Positions 44,745 to 57,453 are shown, counted from the first letter of the stretch. The stretch is DNA of 64,000 nucleotides from Flectonema sp. DT1601 (GCA_964019425.1 OZ025810.1:124001-188000); one strand, 5' to 3'. Notes: generated from the letters alone by a model not told the origin. Numbers and translations are program-made.

Positions 44745-46451
44745 TTAAGGAGAGCAGATTTCTTCATTGTCACTGTCAAAGTCTTTCATAATAGTTTGAT
44801 TCTTATCAACAGTTGTTACAGCAGCACGGTTTCTAAAAATGAAGTAAAATGGAAAGGTCAAGAAAAACAACGACCCACCCATCGCAAAGAACACAATCAT
44901 CATACTTTCTGGTTCCATAGCTGGTGAGATAATCATTCCAATAACTGAACCAGCAGCATTCCCTAATAAAAATAAAGACATTACTACCGATTTCATTGAA
45001 GATGGTGCTTCTGTGTAGGCGAATTCCAATCCTCCAACAGACGCAAATATTTCACTGATTCCGAAGAAGACGTATGGAGGAATTTGAAACCAGATTTTAA
45101 TCTTTTCCTGACCGTCGTCTAGGACGTAATCGTCTCCAACAAAATGACCTCTCTGCTGAATGTAGTATTCCAGTGCTCCAGCATATATCATGCTACTGCC
45201 TGCAATTGCGAAACCGATTGCGATTCTGGTTAAGGGTTTTGGATCCCATCCGCAATTCTTTAAACCAGGGAAGATCAACTTATCAAAAACAGGAATCAAT
45301 ATAATAAGTGACGAAGCTCCAATGACGTTAAGATGCTCTGATGCTACCCAACTCGGTCTGTCTAACAGGTCAGCCTGTGCAATTAAATTGCTGAACATTT
45401 GATTATAACACAACCAGTATATAGGATAGAATAAAAACACAGTACAAGAACTCAAAACAACTTTAAAATCTTTTGCTGCGGAGCTGTAGTCTTCTGATGT
45501 GGATGCCCAGTCCAACCAGTGTTCTTTTGGAGCGTACTGTCCTGCGTTTTTAGCAGCTTTCTTGGCACGAATTGCGTACATCGAAGCATGGTAACAGTCA
45601 GCTAGAAGAGATCCCTTTGCAGGAACGTTAACATAGTACTCCTTTCGGTATCCAATGTAGTATATTATAAGCCCTATTATAAATACGCAAAGAGGGAATA
45701 AGTATGAAGCCCAATAAGCCGTACCGTCTTCATCTCCGTCTGCTGTAATCTTTTTATCACCGATGACATCATGAAGCATCGGTGATATTAAAATACCAGT
45801 AAAAGCTCCAATGTTGATCGCCCAGTAAAACCATCTGAACACTCCTTCATACACTGCTGGTGAGCTGTTTTTAATTTGATCAGCCAGAAGAGGAGAAACG
45901 TTTGCTTTAATACCTCCCATTCCAAGACCAATGAAGAACAAAGATATCGCGAATCCTGGAATGCCCATCCCACCATCAGGTGTTGTCGGGTAATCTGACC
46001 AAGTCTCCTCTCGACTTGACAGAAATAGAATTATCAGACCGAATATATAAGCGACTGAAAATACAAATAACGACTTCACTTTTCCAAAATAAGTATCAGC
46101 AACGAATCCACCAATAAGACAAGTCGCATATGCCCAACAGTTAAAAGCATTATATAAAGCATTGGCAGTTGATTGGGACATGTTAAGCATATTTTGCATG
46201 TAGGGATAAAACACAATCGTCGCTGCATAAAATGCTAGTCTTTCACAAAGCTCAACGATGAGGATGAAATACGCTGCAACTGACCAGGTTCCACCTTCTT
46301 CTTCCTTCTTATAGTCTCCAAGTAGTGATGCACCTTCTCCATTTCCTTTTGTTGGTTCTAATGGTGCTGACGTACTGGCTCTCCAAGAAGTGTACAAATC
46401 AGCAACGCTGTTGCGATCGCCAGGCTTTCCTGTTGCATGTTCTTGTTCCAT
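44745..46451 (-). CDS. POT/PTR2 proton-coupled oligopeptide transporter
   Basis: Single exon of 568 residues, ATG 46451, TAA 44745. About 12 membrane helices of the major facilitator fold start at about residue 58. Family signatures are visible: LCERLAFYA (the helix-1 E-x-x-E-R-type region), GGIKANVSPLLADQI and FRWFYWAINIGAFTG. Two cytosolic tails are short. This predicts proton-driven import of di- and tripeptides at the plasma or lysosomal membrane. Acceptor TTCACATTCTCGTAG is only 6 nt before the ATG, one of the clearest trans-splice-like sites in the window. Confidence 0.92.
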   Translation of the reverse strand: MEQEHATGKPGDRNSVADLYTSWRASTSAPLEPTKGNGEGASLLGDYKKEEEGGTWSVAAYFILIVELCERLAFYAATIVFYPYMQNMLNMSQSTANALYNAFNCWAYATCLIGGFVADTYFGKVKSLFVFSVAYIFGLIILFLSSREETWSDYPTTPDGGMGIPGFAISLFFIGLGMGGIKANVSPLLADQIKNSSPAVYEGVFRWFYWAINIGAFTGILISPMLHDVIGDKKITADGDEDGTAYWASYLFPLCVFIIGLIIYYIGYRKEYYVNVPAKGSLLADCYHASMYAIRAKKAAKNAGQYAPKEHWLDWASTSEDYSSAAKDFKVVLSSCTVFLFYPIYWLCYNQMFSNLIAQADLLDRPSWVASEHLNVIGASSLIILIPVFDKLIFPGLKNCGWDPKPLTRIAIGFAIAGSSMIYAGALEYYIQQRGHFVGDDYVLDDGQEKIKIWFQIPPYVFFGISEIFASVGGLEFAYTEAPSSMKSVVMSLFLLGNAAGSVIGMIISPAMEPESMMIVFFAMGGSLFFLTFPFYFIFRNRAAVTTVDKNQTIMKDFDSDNEEICSP

Positions 46452-47200
46452 GTTTTACTACGAGAATGTGAATGAAGAAGAGTTTATTAACCAAACTAGT
46501 GATTTCAGTCATCTTACTTTACAGTGATGGTCTTCATTTTAATATAACTGTTAGAAAGGAACGTATTAAAGTAAACAAATCAACTTGACAACTCTGACTG
46601 CTGTTACTAACAAAAGCTGATGGAAAAAAAGGAAGTGCGATTTAGAAAATGATGGGGTTGGTGTAGAGCGAGGGTTTTGTGGGAAAACAATACGCGTAAA
46701 GAAAAATAAATAAAATGAGTAGAAGTCCACCCGCGAGGAGCTAAAGCAAGGGTACGCAGGACAACAATGATGACCAACTAAGAACTGTTCCCTCAGGCGG
46801 ATACTCAGGGAAGAGGGAAACAAAATGAAAAAAATGAATAAAATTAAAAAAAAGGAAACAAAAAAAAAAATAAAAGAAATACGTGCAGGAGTCACGAAAA
46901 ATTAAAATTCGTTCTTCGACAACACATACTGATCACTCCCTTATGCTGAAAGTGAGAGCGGCAGAAAGGTGCTTCCAAATTTTAGCGCAACACAATAAGA
47001 TGGCAGCAACAAAAATGGTTCAGCAGTTTCTTTATTAATTCGGATGCTGCTGCATCGCTCTGTTTAGTTTAAAAAATTGAGAATCACTTCAACACTATCG
47101 TCAACTTTACTAAACATTGCAATCATAGCAACAGAGATTATGAAATGTAGAGAGGGCCAGCAGACTATTCGTAGTGCTGGAATACAATTGACGCAGCTGA
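46452..47200. other. Intergenic stretch
   Basis: No gene recognised. A/T-rich with A-tracts near 46860; presumed 3' UTR of the zuotin gene and 5' flank of the transporter. Confidence 0.5.
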
Positions 47201-49066
47201 CTACTTCTTTTGCTTGGAGCACAAGAACTTATAACGTGCGACACACTGCTTCTTGTTCTTACCTTCAACAGCTGCAGCAATCTTGTCCCACTTGTCCTTT
47301 TCTTTGTACGCCTTCAACTCTCTGAGGACGGTTTCGAATGTTTTTTGTTGAGAGGTGCTCCAGATGTCGGAAAGTTCATCTTTCGCAGGCTCAGGCTCTT
47401 CGGTCTTTGCTGCTGGTTCAGCAGGTTGTTCTTCAACACCATTAACTGGGTCTTTGAATTTACGTTCCTGGTTCTCATTGTACCAGCTCTGCTCCTCAGC
47501 GTTTGACTCTACCTTTGCTGTTGAGGAAGGCAAGTCAGGTTTCTTCTGTCTTAGAGATTTAGAAGCATTGGTAGCTGCCTGTTGTGGCATTCTGTATTCA
47601 CTCTCAAGTTGCTTTACTTTCTTAAGACATTGTTCAGGTGTTTTAGTTGACAACATGAACTCTGATAGTTTATTCCATCTCTCAACAGTTCCTGAAGGGT
47701 ACTTTGTGCAGGCTTTCTGGAGGTCGATGAGCTCATTCTCCGTCCATTCCTTCTCCATTTGCTTCTTAACTTCCTTCTTTTTTCTTGCAATGACGTCGTC
47801 TTTGTTTATGATCGGTTTACCTTTACGGTCTTCTTTGTGTGCCATTTCAGTTTCTTCAATGAGATCGTAGATAGTTTCAATAGACTCGGCGTCACTTGGT
47901 GAGGCTTGGAGTGTCTTAATGAGAGATGTTAGACTTTCGAGGTCAAGTTTTCCAAGTAGCCAATCATACTCAGTCATGTTAAGACAGTCTGTACCAACAC
48001 CCTCACCGTCACCTTGAGGCATAGCTCTTGCGAGCTTTCTTAGTGTTTGTCTGCCCTTCTTTTCCTTCTGAAGGTTTTCTTTTCTCTGAATCTTTTTGGT
48101 TTCTTCTTCCTTCTTTAACCTTTCCACTTCGGCCTTTTCTGCTGCCTTGCGGTCTTCCTCCGCTTTCCTCTTCGCTTCTCTGATAGCTTCTTTCGCTGCC
48201 ACTCTCTCAGCTTCACGAGCCTTAATACGAGGATCGTTGTTTTGTGCTCTGTCTACGAGTGACATCATTCTTTTATCTTCAACCTTTTTGTTTTTGTCAA
48301 CCGCACGCTGATTCTCACGTTCCATCCAACGACGTTCTTCTCTGCATTCGGCTTGTTCAAGATCGTGTTCCGCAGCGGTGTATGAGAAGTCTCTCCAAGA
48401 GCTGAAGCTGAACCAGAACTTGTAGAAGTCGTCGACTTCTTCCATTGGAGTCTTTGGTCCACCCAATGATGGAACTTTAGTACGTCCAGCAGTAGACCAC
48501 TTTGAGTTACGTTCAAAGACAGGAGTGAAGGATGTGTAAAACTTCTCAGCTGTTACCTTTACTGGTGGAATAGCGTCATCGAATGGTAAGGAAGAGTCGT
48601 AGGCTCTCTTTTTAATTGCGTTTTGAAGAACATCTCCAGCAACTTGAACAGCTTTAAAAAGTGTGTCGTCTCCTCCAGTCTTGTCCGGGTGAGTTTCCAG
48701 ACAAGCCTTCTTGTATGCCTTACTGATTTCATCCTCTGTCGCCTCGTGTTCTTTGTCGCTGAGTCCAATTACTTCGTAGTGGTCTCCGTGTAGTTCTGCG
48801 TCGCTTAGTTTGGTTGACGTTACCTTCTTCTTTCTTTCTCCCCCTCTTGATTTTCCGCTTCCGCTAGCTGGGCTGTTTGGTTCTGATGATGATTGAGTTC
48901 CTGATTTATCGTCCTTCTTCTTGATTTCAATCTTTGGATGCCATGCCATTGCTGCAGTTTCGAAACCCAGCCCGGCACTTTCTACAACAATCTCCAACAG
49001 CGGTGAGAGCTGCACATACTCAGTAGCACCCTCCCCTGCCGCTTTCCAACTCCAGTCTGAGCACAT
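47201..49066 (-). CDS. DNAJC2: Zuotin/MPP11 ribosome-associated J-protein
   Basis: Single exon, 621 residues, ATG 49066, TAG 47201. N-terminal region with basic and acidic stretches, then a J domain (about residues 90-165) opening HYEVIGL with the HPD motif in ETHPDKTGG, a zuotin-homology segment, a long charged helical ribosome-binding region rich in E/K/R, and two SANT/Myb-like repeats (WTENELIDLQKAC and WSTSQQKTFETVL). This order is diagnostic for DNAJC2/ZRF1, which works with an atypical Hsp70 on ribosomes and, in some eukaryotes, on ubiquitinated chromatin. Yeast zuotin lacks the SANT pair, so the animal/plant-like form is present here. Acceptor CTCCCGATCAG is 19 nt upstream of the ATG. 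Confidence 0.93.
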   Translation of the reverse strand: MCSDWSWKAAGEGATEYVQLSPLLEIVVESAGLGFETAAMAWHPKIEIKKKDDKSGTQSSSEPNSPASGSGKSRGGERKKKVTSTKLSDAELHGDHYEVIGLSDKEHEATEDEISKAYKKACLETHPDKTGGDDTLFKAVQVAGDVLQNAIKKRAYDSSLPFDDAIPPVKVTAEKFYTSFTPVFERNSKWSTAGRTKVPSLGGPKTPMEEVDDFYKFWFSFSSWRDFSYTAAEHDLEQAECREERRWMERENQRAVDKNKKVEDKRMMSLVDRAQNNDPRIKAREAERVAAKEAIREAKRKAEEDRKAAEKAEVERLKKEEETKKIQRKENLQKEKKGRQTLRKLARAMPQGDGEGVGTDCLNMTEYDWLLGKLDLESLTSLIKTLQASPSDAESIETIYDLIEETEMAHKEDRKGKPIINKDDVIARKKKEVKKQMEKEWTENELIDLQKACTKYPSGTVERWNKLSEFMLSTKTPEQCLKKVKQLESEYRMPQQAATNASKSLRQKKPDLPSSTAKVESNAEEQSWYNENQERKFKDPVNGVEEQPAEPAAKTEEPEPAKDELSDIWSTSQQKTFETVLRELKAYKEKDKWDKIAAAVEGKNKKQCVARYKFLCSKQKK

Positions 49067-49622
49067 CGTTCAGGAGAGTATATCTGATCGGGAGAAAATA
49101 TTGATTTTATTATTTTAATGTTACTTTTTATAAGTTAAACAACAAAAAAAAAAAAAAGTATATTATTTTATATATCCTCACAATAGATTCCTGTGGACGG
49201 ACTTTCTGTTTTCATAAATAGTGAAATTTACAAAAAACAATAATTCACTTGATGTGTAATAAAATTGATGTTTGTCTAAGCGGATAATCAAACGATAATA
49301 GTTCGATAAGGATCTCTTCTCTGTCTCCATCCGGAAGGATGAGTTTAGTTAGAGTTAGCAGAGCCGTTAGTTCAGCGCATGACTTGTCGTGGAGAATCAG
49401 AATCCGCAATTTGTGTGTTTTCACTTGAGTTGACCTCAGCAAAAACACATTTTGATGTGAAATAACAAAAAAAAAAAATTAGAAATTTTTGATTTGAAGA
49501 AACGAAACAGATTCTCACTTTCTTTTTTCTTTTTTTTTCGGATGTGAATTTTCAGAGCGAATTGCCGAGTCGCATTGCTGTGCTGACTGCTTGCGGTCGC
49601 TCAAAGTCTGAGGAATCGTTCC
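49067..49622. other. Intergenic stretch
   Basis: No confident gene. A minus-strand frame ending at 49245 is open for about 65 codons without an ATG, and an ATG frame of about 50 codons overlaps it; neither has a recognisable family. Confidence 0.45.
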
Positions 49623-50489
49623 TTAGGTTGGAGGATAGTCAATAATTTTCTTTTTATTTTTTGATTTATATTTCCGACTGACTTTCTTTTCGATATCTGA
49701 AATAGCTATTCTAGAAACAGTTTTATTTGTAAACGGTGGCACGGGATTAAAATACGAAGCATTAAGAGTACGTGTTGGACAAATGGACGTCGCCAACAGC
49801 TCTGCGAGGATGTGCATCCCGCGGCTGTTTGGATGAACACCATCTCGGAAAAGAACATTCTTAATAGACGGAAGTGAAGGCGGACTAATAACTGATCCAT
49901 TATCAATACAGTCAAGTGGTGGTGATGACATAGGAGGGTTTCCTGTGACTCCTACAAATGCAGGTCGGGTATCAATCAACTGAATACTAACCCCCTTCTC
50001 TAACAACACTCTCTTGACTTCCCATAATAATGATTTAAAACAATATAATATAACAGGAAGTCTAAACATACTGCGAGGTTCATAAGCTGGAATTGGTGTC
50101 AATATGAAAAAAGAAGTAGCATTACTGAACCCTTCAATCAACTGTTTCATTGATGAGATGTAAGCTTTACCACTGTTGTTGTAGGCTTCCCATTCAGCCC
50201 ATTTTGCGTTGTTTGTTCCAAACATTGCGATTACGACATTTGGTTGGAATTGTAAGGCGCTTTTATACTCTCTGCTCTTTAAGTATTCTCTGGATGTCAC
50301 TCCGGATTTTCCGAAATTTCGAACATCTGATTTCAGTCCTTCTTTTGATAGTTTTTGAGACAGAAGTGTTGGATAAGGAGCTGCACCCTTCCCTCTGGTG
50401 ATGCTGTCTCCAATACACGCGATCTTCGACATTTCAGGAATTCCACACCCGAATATCGTCCCTACGACAATCACAGCCGCTATTATCAT
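49623..50489 (-). CDS. Secreted SGNH/GDSL esterase
   Basis: Single exon of 288 residues, ATG 50489, TAA 49623. Signal peptide of about 16 residues (IIAAVIVVGTIFGCG). SGNH blocks in order: block I IACIGDSITRG with the nucleophile Ser, block II NFGKSGVTS with the oxyanion Gly, block III MFGTNNAK with Asn, and block V DGVHPNSRGM with the Asp and His. Similar to sialate/rhamnogalacturonan acetylesterase-type hydrolases. Secreted or lysosomal lipase or deacetylase; substrate cannot be told from sequence. Followed by a basic C-terminal tail (KYKSKNKKK). Confidence 0.88.
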   Translation of the reverse strand: MIIAAVIVVGTIFGCGIPEMSKIACIGDSITRGKGAAPYPTLLSQKLSKEGLKSDVRNFGKSGVTSREYLKSREYKSALQFQPNVVIAMFGTNNAKWAEWEAYNNSGKAYISSMKQLIEGFSNATSFFILTPIPAYEPRSMFRLPVILYCFKSLLWEVKRVLLEKGVSIQLIDTRPAFVGVTGNPPMSSPPLDCIDNGSVISPPSLPSIKNVLFRDGVHPNSRGMHILAELLATSICPTRTLNASYFNPVPPFTNKTVSRIAISDIEKKVSRKYKSKNKKKIIDYPPT

Positions 50490-50810
50490 TTTAGTTTTCC
50501 AAAATATAAAAACTGATTTGAGCTAATAATACACGTCTTGATTGGGTTCAACTGAATCAATGAAAAAAAAGATAATTAAAATTCAACTTGTTAGGTTATC
50601 AACGAACTCAGAAAAGAGAACTCACAGTAGCAATCACTATAACGAAGATAGAGACGGATTGATAAAACAGGTTAGTAGTGATGCTTACTGTACTTAAGTT
50701 AATTATATCAAAAACAACTCTCGTTACGTATTTCAGGTTTTAAGTGTAGTCATCGACTGTCTGTTACGGTTGTAGTTTATTACAATAGAAGTGCAGCTTG
50801 TAAAAGCCGT
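50490..50810. other. Intergenic stretch
   Basis: 320 bp of A+T-rich sequence; nothing recognised. Confidence 0.5.
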
Positions 50811-51890
50811 TCAACGACTTTCAACGTCGGAAACGTAAATCGACTCGTTAGGTTCATATTGTCCAAGTCGGGAAGCAACTCTACCGACAGTCTGAAGCCA
50901 AGACTGAATATCTGCAGAGACGTGAATACCAACATTTGGTGTGATGTCATGACCTTCCGGGTGTAGTAGCAACCTTTCCATTGACTGACAGTAAAGATTC
51001 GCAATTCCGTTGGATTCCTCGCGGTACTCATCCACCTCACCGACAATATGAAGAGACGGACAGGAAATTGGAAAAGACGACATCGAATCGGAATCATTAT
51101 TATGAATTACCGACTCTGGACACACTGCGCTGATTAAAACAGCGAAATTCGGTAAATTCCTAATCGACGACAACGGCACTCCATCAGGACAGCTATGCCG
51201 CGAACGCATCTTCCACCGAGTGATAATTGCGATGACATCAGTAGCTACTGCAGCACCTTGACTAAATCCTAAAATACCATCAACAGGTTCGTGTTTTGCG
51301 ATACTCAGCAGGTCAGATAAGACATATTGAGATGCATCTTTCGGTTGTTTAGCTTCCGGTGATCTGAACCCGAAGTTAAACCAATAATGAAATACTTCTC
51401 CGTCAATGGTTTTGATCGATTCATCGTACCCTTCACGAGACTCATGCGGTCCTTGAAGAGGTGTTATTTTTATCATCGGTTCTTCAATGCCTAATAGATG
51501 AAGTTGACGTTCTAATAAAGTAGTGCTAGACAGATATCCGTGAAGACAGACTAAGTGAAGTGGTCTACCTCTATTGAGGGGATCATCAGGTCTGTGGAGA
51601 TCTATAGGACTGTGAGCAGGTGACATGTCATCACCTGATGTTGTGATGTGAAGTATAAAAAAGACTGCAGCCGCAACAACAGCCAAGACTCCAATTCGAA
51701 AGTGATTCCATCCACCTGATTGCACTACTCCGTAGTTATTACTTCCGTCTTTTATTACTGTTTTAGGTTTTTCTGTTCGTACTACTCGCCGGATCTGCGC
51801 AGCAGACACCCCCTCAAGAGGCATCGTCAGAGGAAGTAGCGCAAACGCGAATATGGCAACGATGAGAAACGGCATCCATTTCTGTTCCAT
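50811..51890 (-). CDS. FSH1-type serine hydrolase with N-terminal membrane anchors
   Basis: Single exon, 359 residues, ATG 51890, TGA 50811. Two hydrophobic segments (about residues 8-24 and 68-84) precede an FSH1/OVCA2-like alpha/beta hydrolase: LVCLHGYLSS, nucleophile elbow LGFSQGAAV, acid in IVGEVDEY and His in PEGHDITP, all in the family order. FSH1 proteins are usually soluble, so membrane anchoring is unusual. The family cleaves short- or medium-chain esters; substrate unknown. Acceptor TTATAATTTTCAG is 2 nt before the ATG. Confidence 0.82.
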   Translation of the reverse strand: MEQKWMPFLIVAIFAFALLPLTMPLEGVSAAQIRRVVRTEKPKTVIKDGSNNYGVVQSGGWNHFRIGVLAVVAAAVFFILHITTSGDDMSPAHSPIDLHRPDDPLNRGRPLHLVCLHGYLSSTTLLERQLHLLGIEEPMIKITPLQGPHESREGYDESIKTIDGEVFHYWFNFGFRSPEAKQPKDASQYVLSDLLSIAKHEPVDGILGFSQGAAVATDVIAIITRWKMRSRHSCPDGVPLSSIRNLPNFAVLISAVCPESVIHNNDSDSMSSFPISCPSLHIVGEVDEYREESNGIANLYCQSMERLLLHPEGHDITPNVGIHVSADIQSWLQTVGRVASRLGQYEPNESIYVSDVESR

Positions 51891-52421
51891 GTCTGAAAAT
51901 TATAATTTTGAAGGATAAATAAAATAACGGTTTAGGTTTAGGTTCATACTGTGACTGTCTATTTTAAATTTACTGGGAGGTAAAATAATTTAAATTGAAA
52001 TCCACCCCAACCTGATACCTCATGGAAGACGAAACTAAAAAATTGATAACATTTTGATAACCGGGTGAGAAATCTGAAAGAATCCTTTTTTTCTTCTCTC
52101 TTTTCTTTGTTTTTTAATCCACTTTCTCCAACTCTGAGATAGCAGAAGACTGTAGTCATCTTCCACACATGAGTGTGAATCTTTTCCACTCTTTTTTTTT
52201 TTTTTTTTTAAAAATTTATTTTCTTTTTTCTGGCCGGTACGGAGGCCACAGTAACTCAAACATAACATCGTCGAGTCCGTCGCTCTTTTAAAATGTACAA
52301 CGCAACGTATTTCTATGTCTCGGGGATTTTCCTCAAAGCTATCAACACGTCCGTCGTAGAGCCAACTCGTCCGTGTCCGGCTCTGATTATGATACCGTCT
52401 ATTGCTATTCTCGAAGACAAT
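51891..52421. other. Intergenic stretch
   Basis: No gene recognised; T-tracts near 52080-52115 and 52190-52210. Confidence 0.5.
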
Positions 52422-53977
52422 CTACACAAGTGGCCAAATAGCTGGCCAGTTAACATCTCCTAATAGTGTAATAACCAGTACCCATGCGATAAATCGAAGT
52501 TTTCTTGCGAATGCCTCAAGCTGTGTTTTTTTTTTTTTTGTTTGCGTTTTTACCGACAGAAATCATAATTCTCATCACTTCGATTCCATTGAAGAAAACA
52601 TACCTTTTGAATTCTTCTGTACTTCGTGTGAATTTGAAGAAATGTGTCTTTGGCAAAGTCCTTAGGGATGCAAACCTCTTTGGCCTCACCTGTTTTTTTT
52701 TTTTTTTTTTTCTTTTTTCCCCACAGTTGGGACAATTGCCACATCGAAAATAAGAAAACAGTATTCACACCATCAACGTAATAGGCTCTCGCTGGGATGG
52801 TAGGCATCAGTCTTAAGTTGTGACCTTTGAGGAAGTTCTTGTACAAGCGAGGTGATTCTTTAATCTTATCCATCGCTTTGATGATGTCAGCAGGGAGAAC
52901 GTATTCGTCGGCCTTTCCTGCAGCCTTCAGTTTCTTGAATTCCGGATCTGTTTGAGAAGACTTTCCAGAATTGAAATTAATAATTTCGAGGCTGAGCTTC
53001 TCAGTGACTTCATGAATCGCCTGGTACATCTTCATTTGTTCTTCGTGAAGGGCAATTTGACGGATTTCAGCACGAGGGGCTTCTCTTTCTAAGAAATCTA
53101 AGAATTCATCTGGTGAACAAGTATCAAGAATAGTAACTTCTCCTGTAATGTAATCAACTACGAATGGAGCTGGTCTAGCTGTAGTCGATTCATTGGTTGG
53201 TTCTGTTTCGGTTTTTGACTCTTCAGCAGGTGTGACTTCTTCTGGTTGTTCATCTGTCATCCAAGAAGTTAGAGTTCCTTCCTCTACTTGTCTGTAGTTA
53301 CCGACTGCTTCTTTTTCAAACTTTGTATCTCTTTTTGATGGATCCTTTACAACGTGGAATGACATGTTTGAGTATGCTTCAGTTTTCTTAAAGAGGTCGT
53401 AGTTGTCACAAATCCTCCTTGAGAATGCTTCAAAGTCAGCAGCTGGCTTTGGTTCCTTTTCTCTTCCGTTGTCAAAAGTAACTTCTTTAAACTTCATTAA
53501 ATTTATTAATTCTTGAGACTGATAGAATTGAGCCATCGTTTCATCAGATGACGCTCTGTTCTTAGTACGTTCAGCATTGCGGTCTTCTTTACGCTTCTTT
53601 CTCTCTTCGCTTGTCATAGAAATCCACTCTCTAGTGTTAGTTACTTTCTTACCACACCATCCACCGAACATAGTGAAGTATTCCAGAGTTGATGTTTGCG
53701 GTTCCTTTCCATTTTCAATACTCTCCTTTACGGAAGACAGATCATTCGATGAATTGCTCAAGAATTCAGTGATGTCTTGAAATCCTGATTCCTTTCCTTC
53801 GGTATTTTGCTTCAGTAGGCACCTCCTCCGATCTAAATCTGCCATGTATTTATCTGACTCATCAATCTTCTTGTTCTTCAAACCTTCAATAGCTGTATCG
53901 CAAAATCTAGTTTGGCGAAATATTACACCCGGACCACGTCGGTTAACTGTGCGCACCAACTGTCTTCGTCCCTGCAT
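52422..53977 (-). CDS. Unknown charged protein with basic presequence and C-terminal membrane helix
   Basis: Exons 52771-53977, 52604-52689 and 52422-52520, introns 81 and 83 nt (first donor GTGTGA, unusual here); 463 residues. The first 25 residues are rich in Arg with no acidic residues (QGRRQLVRTVNRRGPG), resembling a mitochondrial presequence. The body is charged, with a basic helix (SEERKKRKEDRNAERTK) and Glu/Thr-rich linker, and the last exon adds a hydrophobic helix (IAWVLVITLLG). No family recognised. Could be an organellar inner-membrane or ribosome-linked protein of a lineage-specific kind; this is inference from composition only. Acceptor CCTTCACTAG is 16 nt before the ATG. Confidence 0.68.
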
Positions 53978-54513
53978 TTTGTATCTGCAGATCTAGTGAA
54001 GGAATGGAGTGAAAATACTTTTTTAAAAATCATTTACTTCTTTGTGAGGAAAAGTACACCCCGACTTTCACATGCGCACTGCTGATTTCAAAACGTTCTC
54101 CTCACACGAGATTTGCTGTCTGGAGAAAAGAAAAAAAACAAAAATAATTTGCTTTTAAAAAAGAATATGAGAATTAAAAAAAAAATAAATTAAAAAATCT
54201 TGTTAGTTAACGATGGGCTGGGATAACGAATGTTAAAAGGGGAAGAAAACACTAAATTAAAATTCCGTTGTACTGGGCAGCGGCTTAGCTAGAATGCCCA
54301 CAGAAGAGATGTCTCAAATCATCTCATTCGATACACTCTAAGTAAGACATAAGGGAAAATGTAAACACTTCCTGCAAGCAGCAGGTAGTTTTTGTTTTAA
54401 CTTATCGTGTTTATAGCAGGTGGGGGAATGGGTCTCTATAATCAGTTAAAACACTTTCCCAAAGTCTACTGTGACTTTGAGAATAATACTCTACTCGTGT
54501 TCGCTTCTACTTT
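53978..54513. other. Intergenic stretch
   Basis: No gene recognised; A+T-rich, presumed 3' UTR of the proteasome gene. Confidence 0.5.
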
Positions 54514-55400
54514 TTAGATTGCTACTTTTCGAATACCATCTTTGTCAACTATCTTAACAATAAACTTACCTTGTTTTACTGACAATGAGCGTTCAATCTG
54601 TTTTTTTTTTTTTTTTTTTTTTGCCTCTCGATTGTTAAAGTAGAATGATAAACACATACCGCAAAAAGGCACTTCTTCAGTAGCTGTAGACCTTCTTCTT
54701 CAGACATATCTTCCTTGTAGTCTTTGTCAAGAATGGCTCTCGCAAAGGTTGCTCCGTATCCATGTGCACCTGTTGTGATTTATATAATTGGTTCACTGAT
54801 TACAAAACACATTAGAATATTCAAAAACATACCATAGTCAACCTTGCTCATAGAAGCTAAGTAGTCAAACCAGTACAAAGAAGTTCCTGGTTCAGTATCG
54901 TCCTCCTGTTTAGGTTTTTATGATTGTTTTTTTTATTTATTTTTTTTAAAATCACGAGTGCAACTCAACCCATGAATAACATACCTCACAGAGAGGAGTG
55001 TCGTAGCTTCCCATTAATAAATCACATCGGTAGACTCCACGCTTACTGCGAAGAGACTCCGCCAACTGAAGTCTGATGTAGTTCGCCATTTCTGATGACG
55101 TAAATGGTTTGTCTCTCGCTAATAGTGTACTTTTCAAACTCAATTTCACGTGGTCTAACAAACTAGCTCTGTCAGCCTGTTCTCCTACTGCTGCTACCAA
55201 CTTGTGCTGGTCAATAGGGTAAAGCTTGTCTTCTTCATCCTGTTTGTTAGTTTTGTTATATTTTCAATTACACTCGGTAATGTTTAGTTTAAATTAATAT
55301 AAGAAAAACAAACCCCAAATTGCATGTAGTAGTAGCTGCTGATACCCGCGGCGGTCAGAATGACTCTGTCTTTGAAGCGAATACCAATACTGGTTTCCAT
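54514..55400 (-). CDS. PSMB2: 20S proteasome beta-4 subunit (PSMB2)
   Basis: Five exons 55314-55400, 54985-55239, 54833-54905, 54660-54769 and 54514-54597, with introns of 74, 79, 63 and 62 nt; 202 residues, against 201 in human PSMB2. Opens METSIGIRFKDRVILTAAG, lacking the catalytic N-terminal Thr of beta-1/2/5, as expected of this structural beta subunit. Later exons give CDLLMGSYD, VDYGAHGYGATF-like core and the C-terminus IVKIVDKDGIRKV. All junctions keep frame and all acceptors read ACAG. Part of the cytosolic and nuclear proteasome core. This is the most intron-dense gene of the window and a good anchor for intron consensus. Confidence 0.95.
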
Positions 55401-55929
55401 TTTATTTGTGGCTCTCTCGTCTGGTGGTAATAAAATAATGGTTTTGTTATAATTATCTTTTTTTTGAAGGTGTTTTTGGTTTTTTTTTTTATTTTGTGTT
55501 TTTTTTAATTTTTTTTCATTTATTGATCAAATTGTTTCTTTCCTTTCCCTTTTAAAAAAATACCATTTTTTTTTTCCTTCCTTTTTTTCCTTTGCTCGTT
55601 CTCGTTTCTTTTTTTTCTTTCTTTGTTATTGTTGTTTTATTTATTTTATTTTCATTCCTTTTCCCCTCTAGAGTTACCAGAGGGGTTTAAATAAAGTAAG
55701 ATAAAAAAAGTCAGTGAATTCGGGAGCGAAATAAAAAAATAAAAAAAATAAGGAAGCTCCCTTTTGCCTTACAATAGTTTCATTCTTCATTCTTTGTAAA
55801 ATGAGAGATTCATTCAGAAGGCAAATCTCTCAACGAAAGCCACGATAAACTAAATTCTTGCCAAACCCTTCAAAACTTCATTTACAACAGAAATGGTTAG
55901 TGGGAAGGCGTTGATCCTAAAAACAAAAA

Positions 55930-55960
<31 letters not shown>

Positions 55961-56012
55961 AAAAAAAAGAAGAAAAAATAAAAAACGAGTCCACAATATG
56001 TAACAGCAGGAC
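55401..56012. other. Intergenic stretch, homopolymer-rich
   Basis: No gene. Pyrimidine-rich on plus (55440-55660) and an A-tract with scattered C at 55919-55975. Confidence 0.6.

Positions 56013-57453
<1,441 letters not shown>

Noticed and set aside
49245-49448. Minus frame of about 65 codons without ATG between zuotin and the SGNH gene
   Set aside because: No start codon, no suitable acceptor-exon model and no recognised family.
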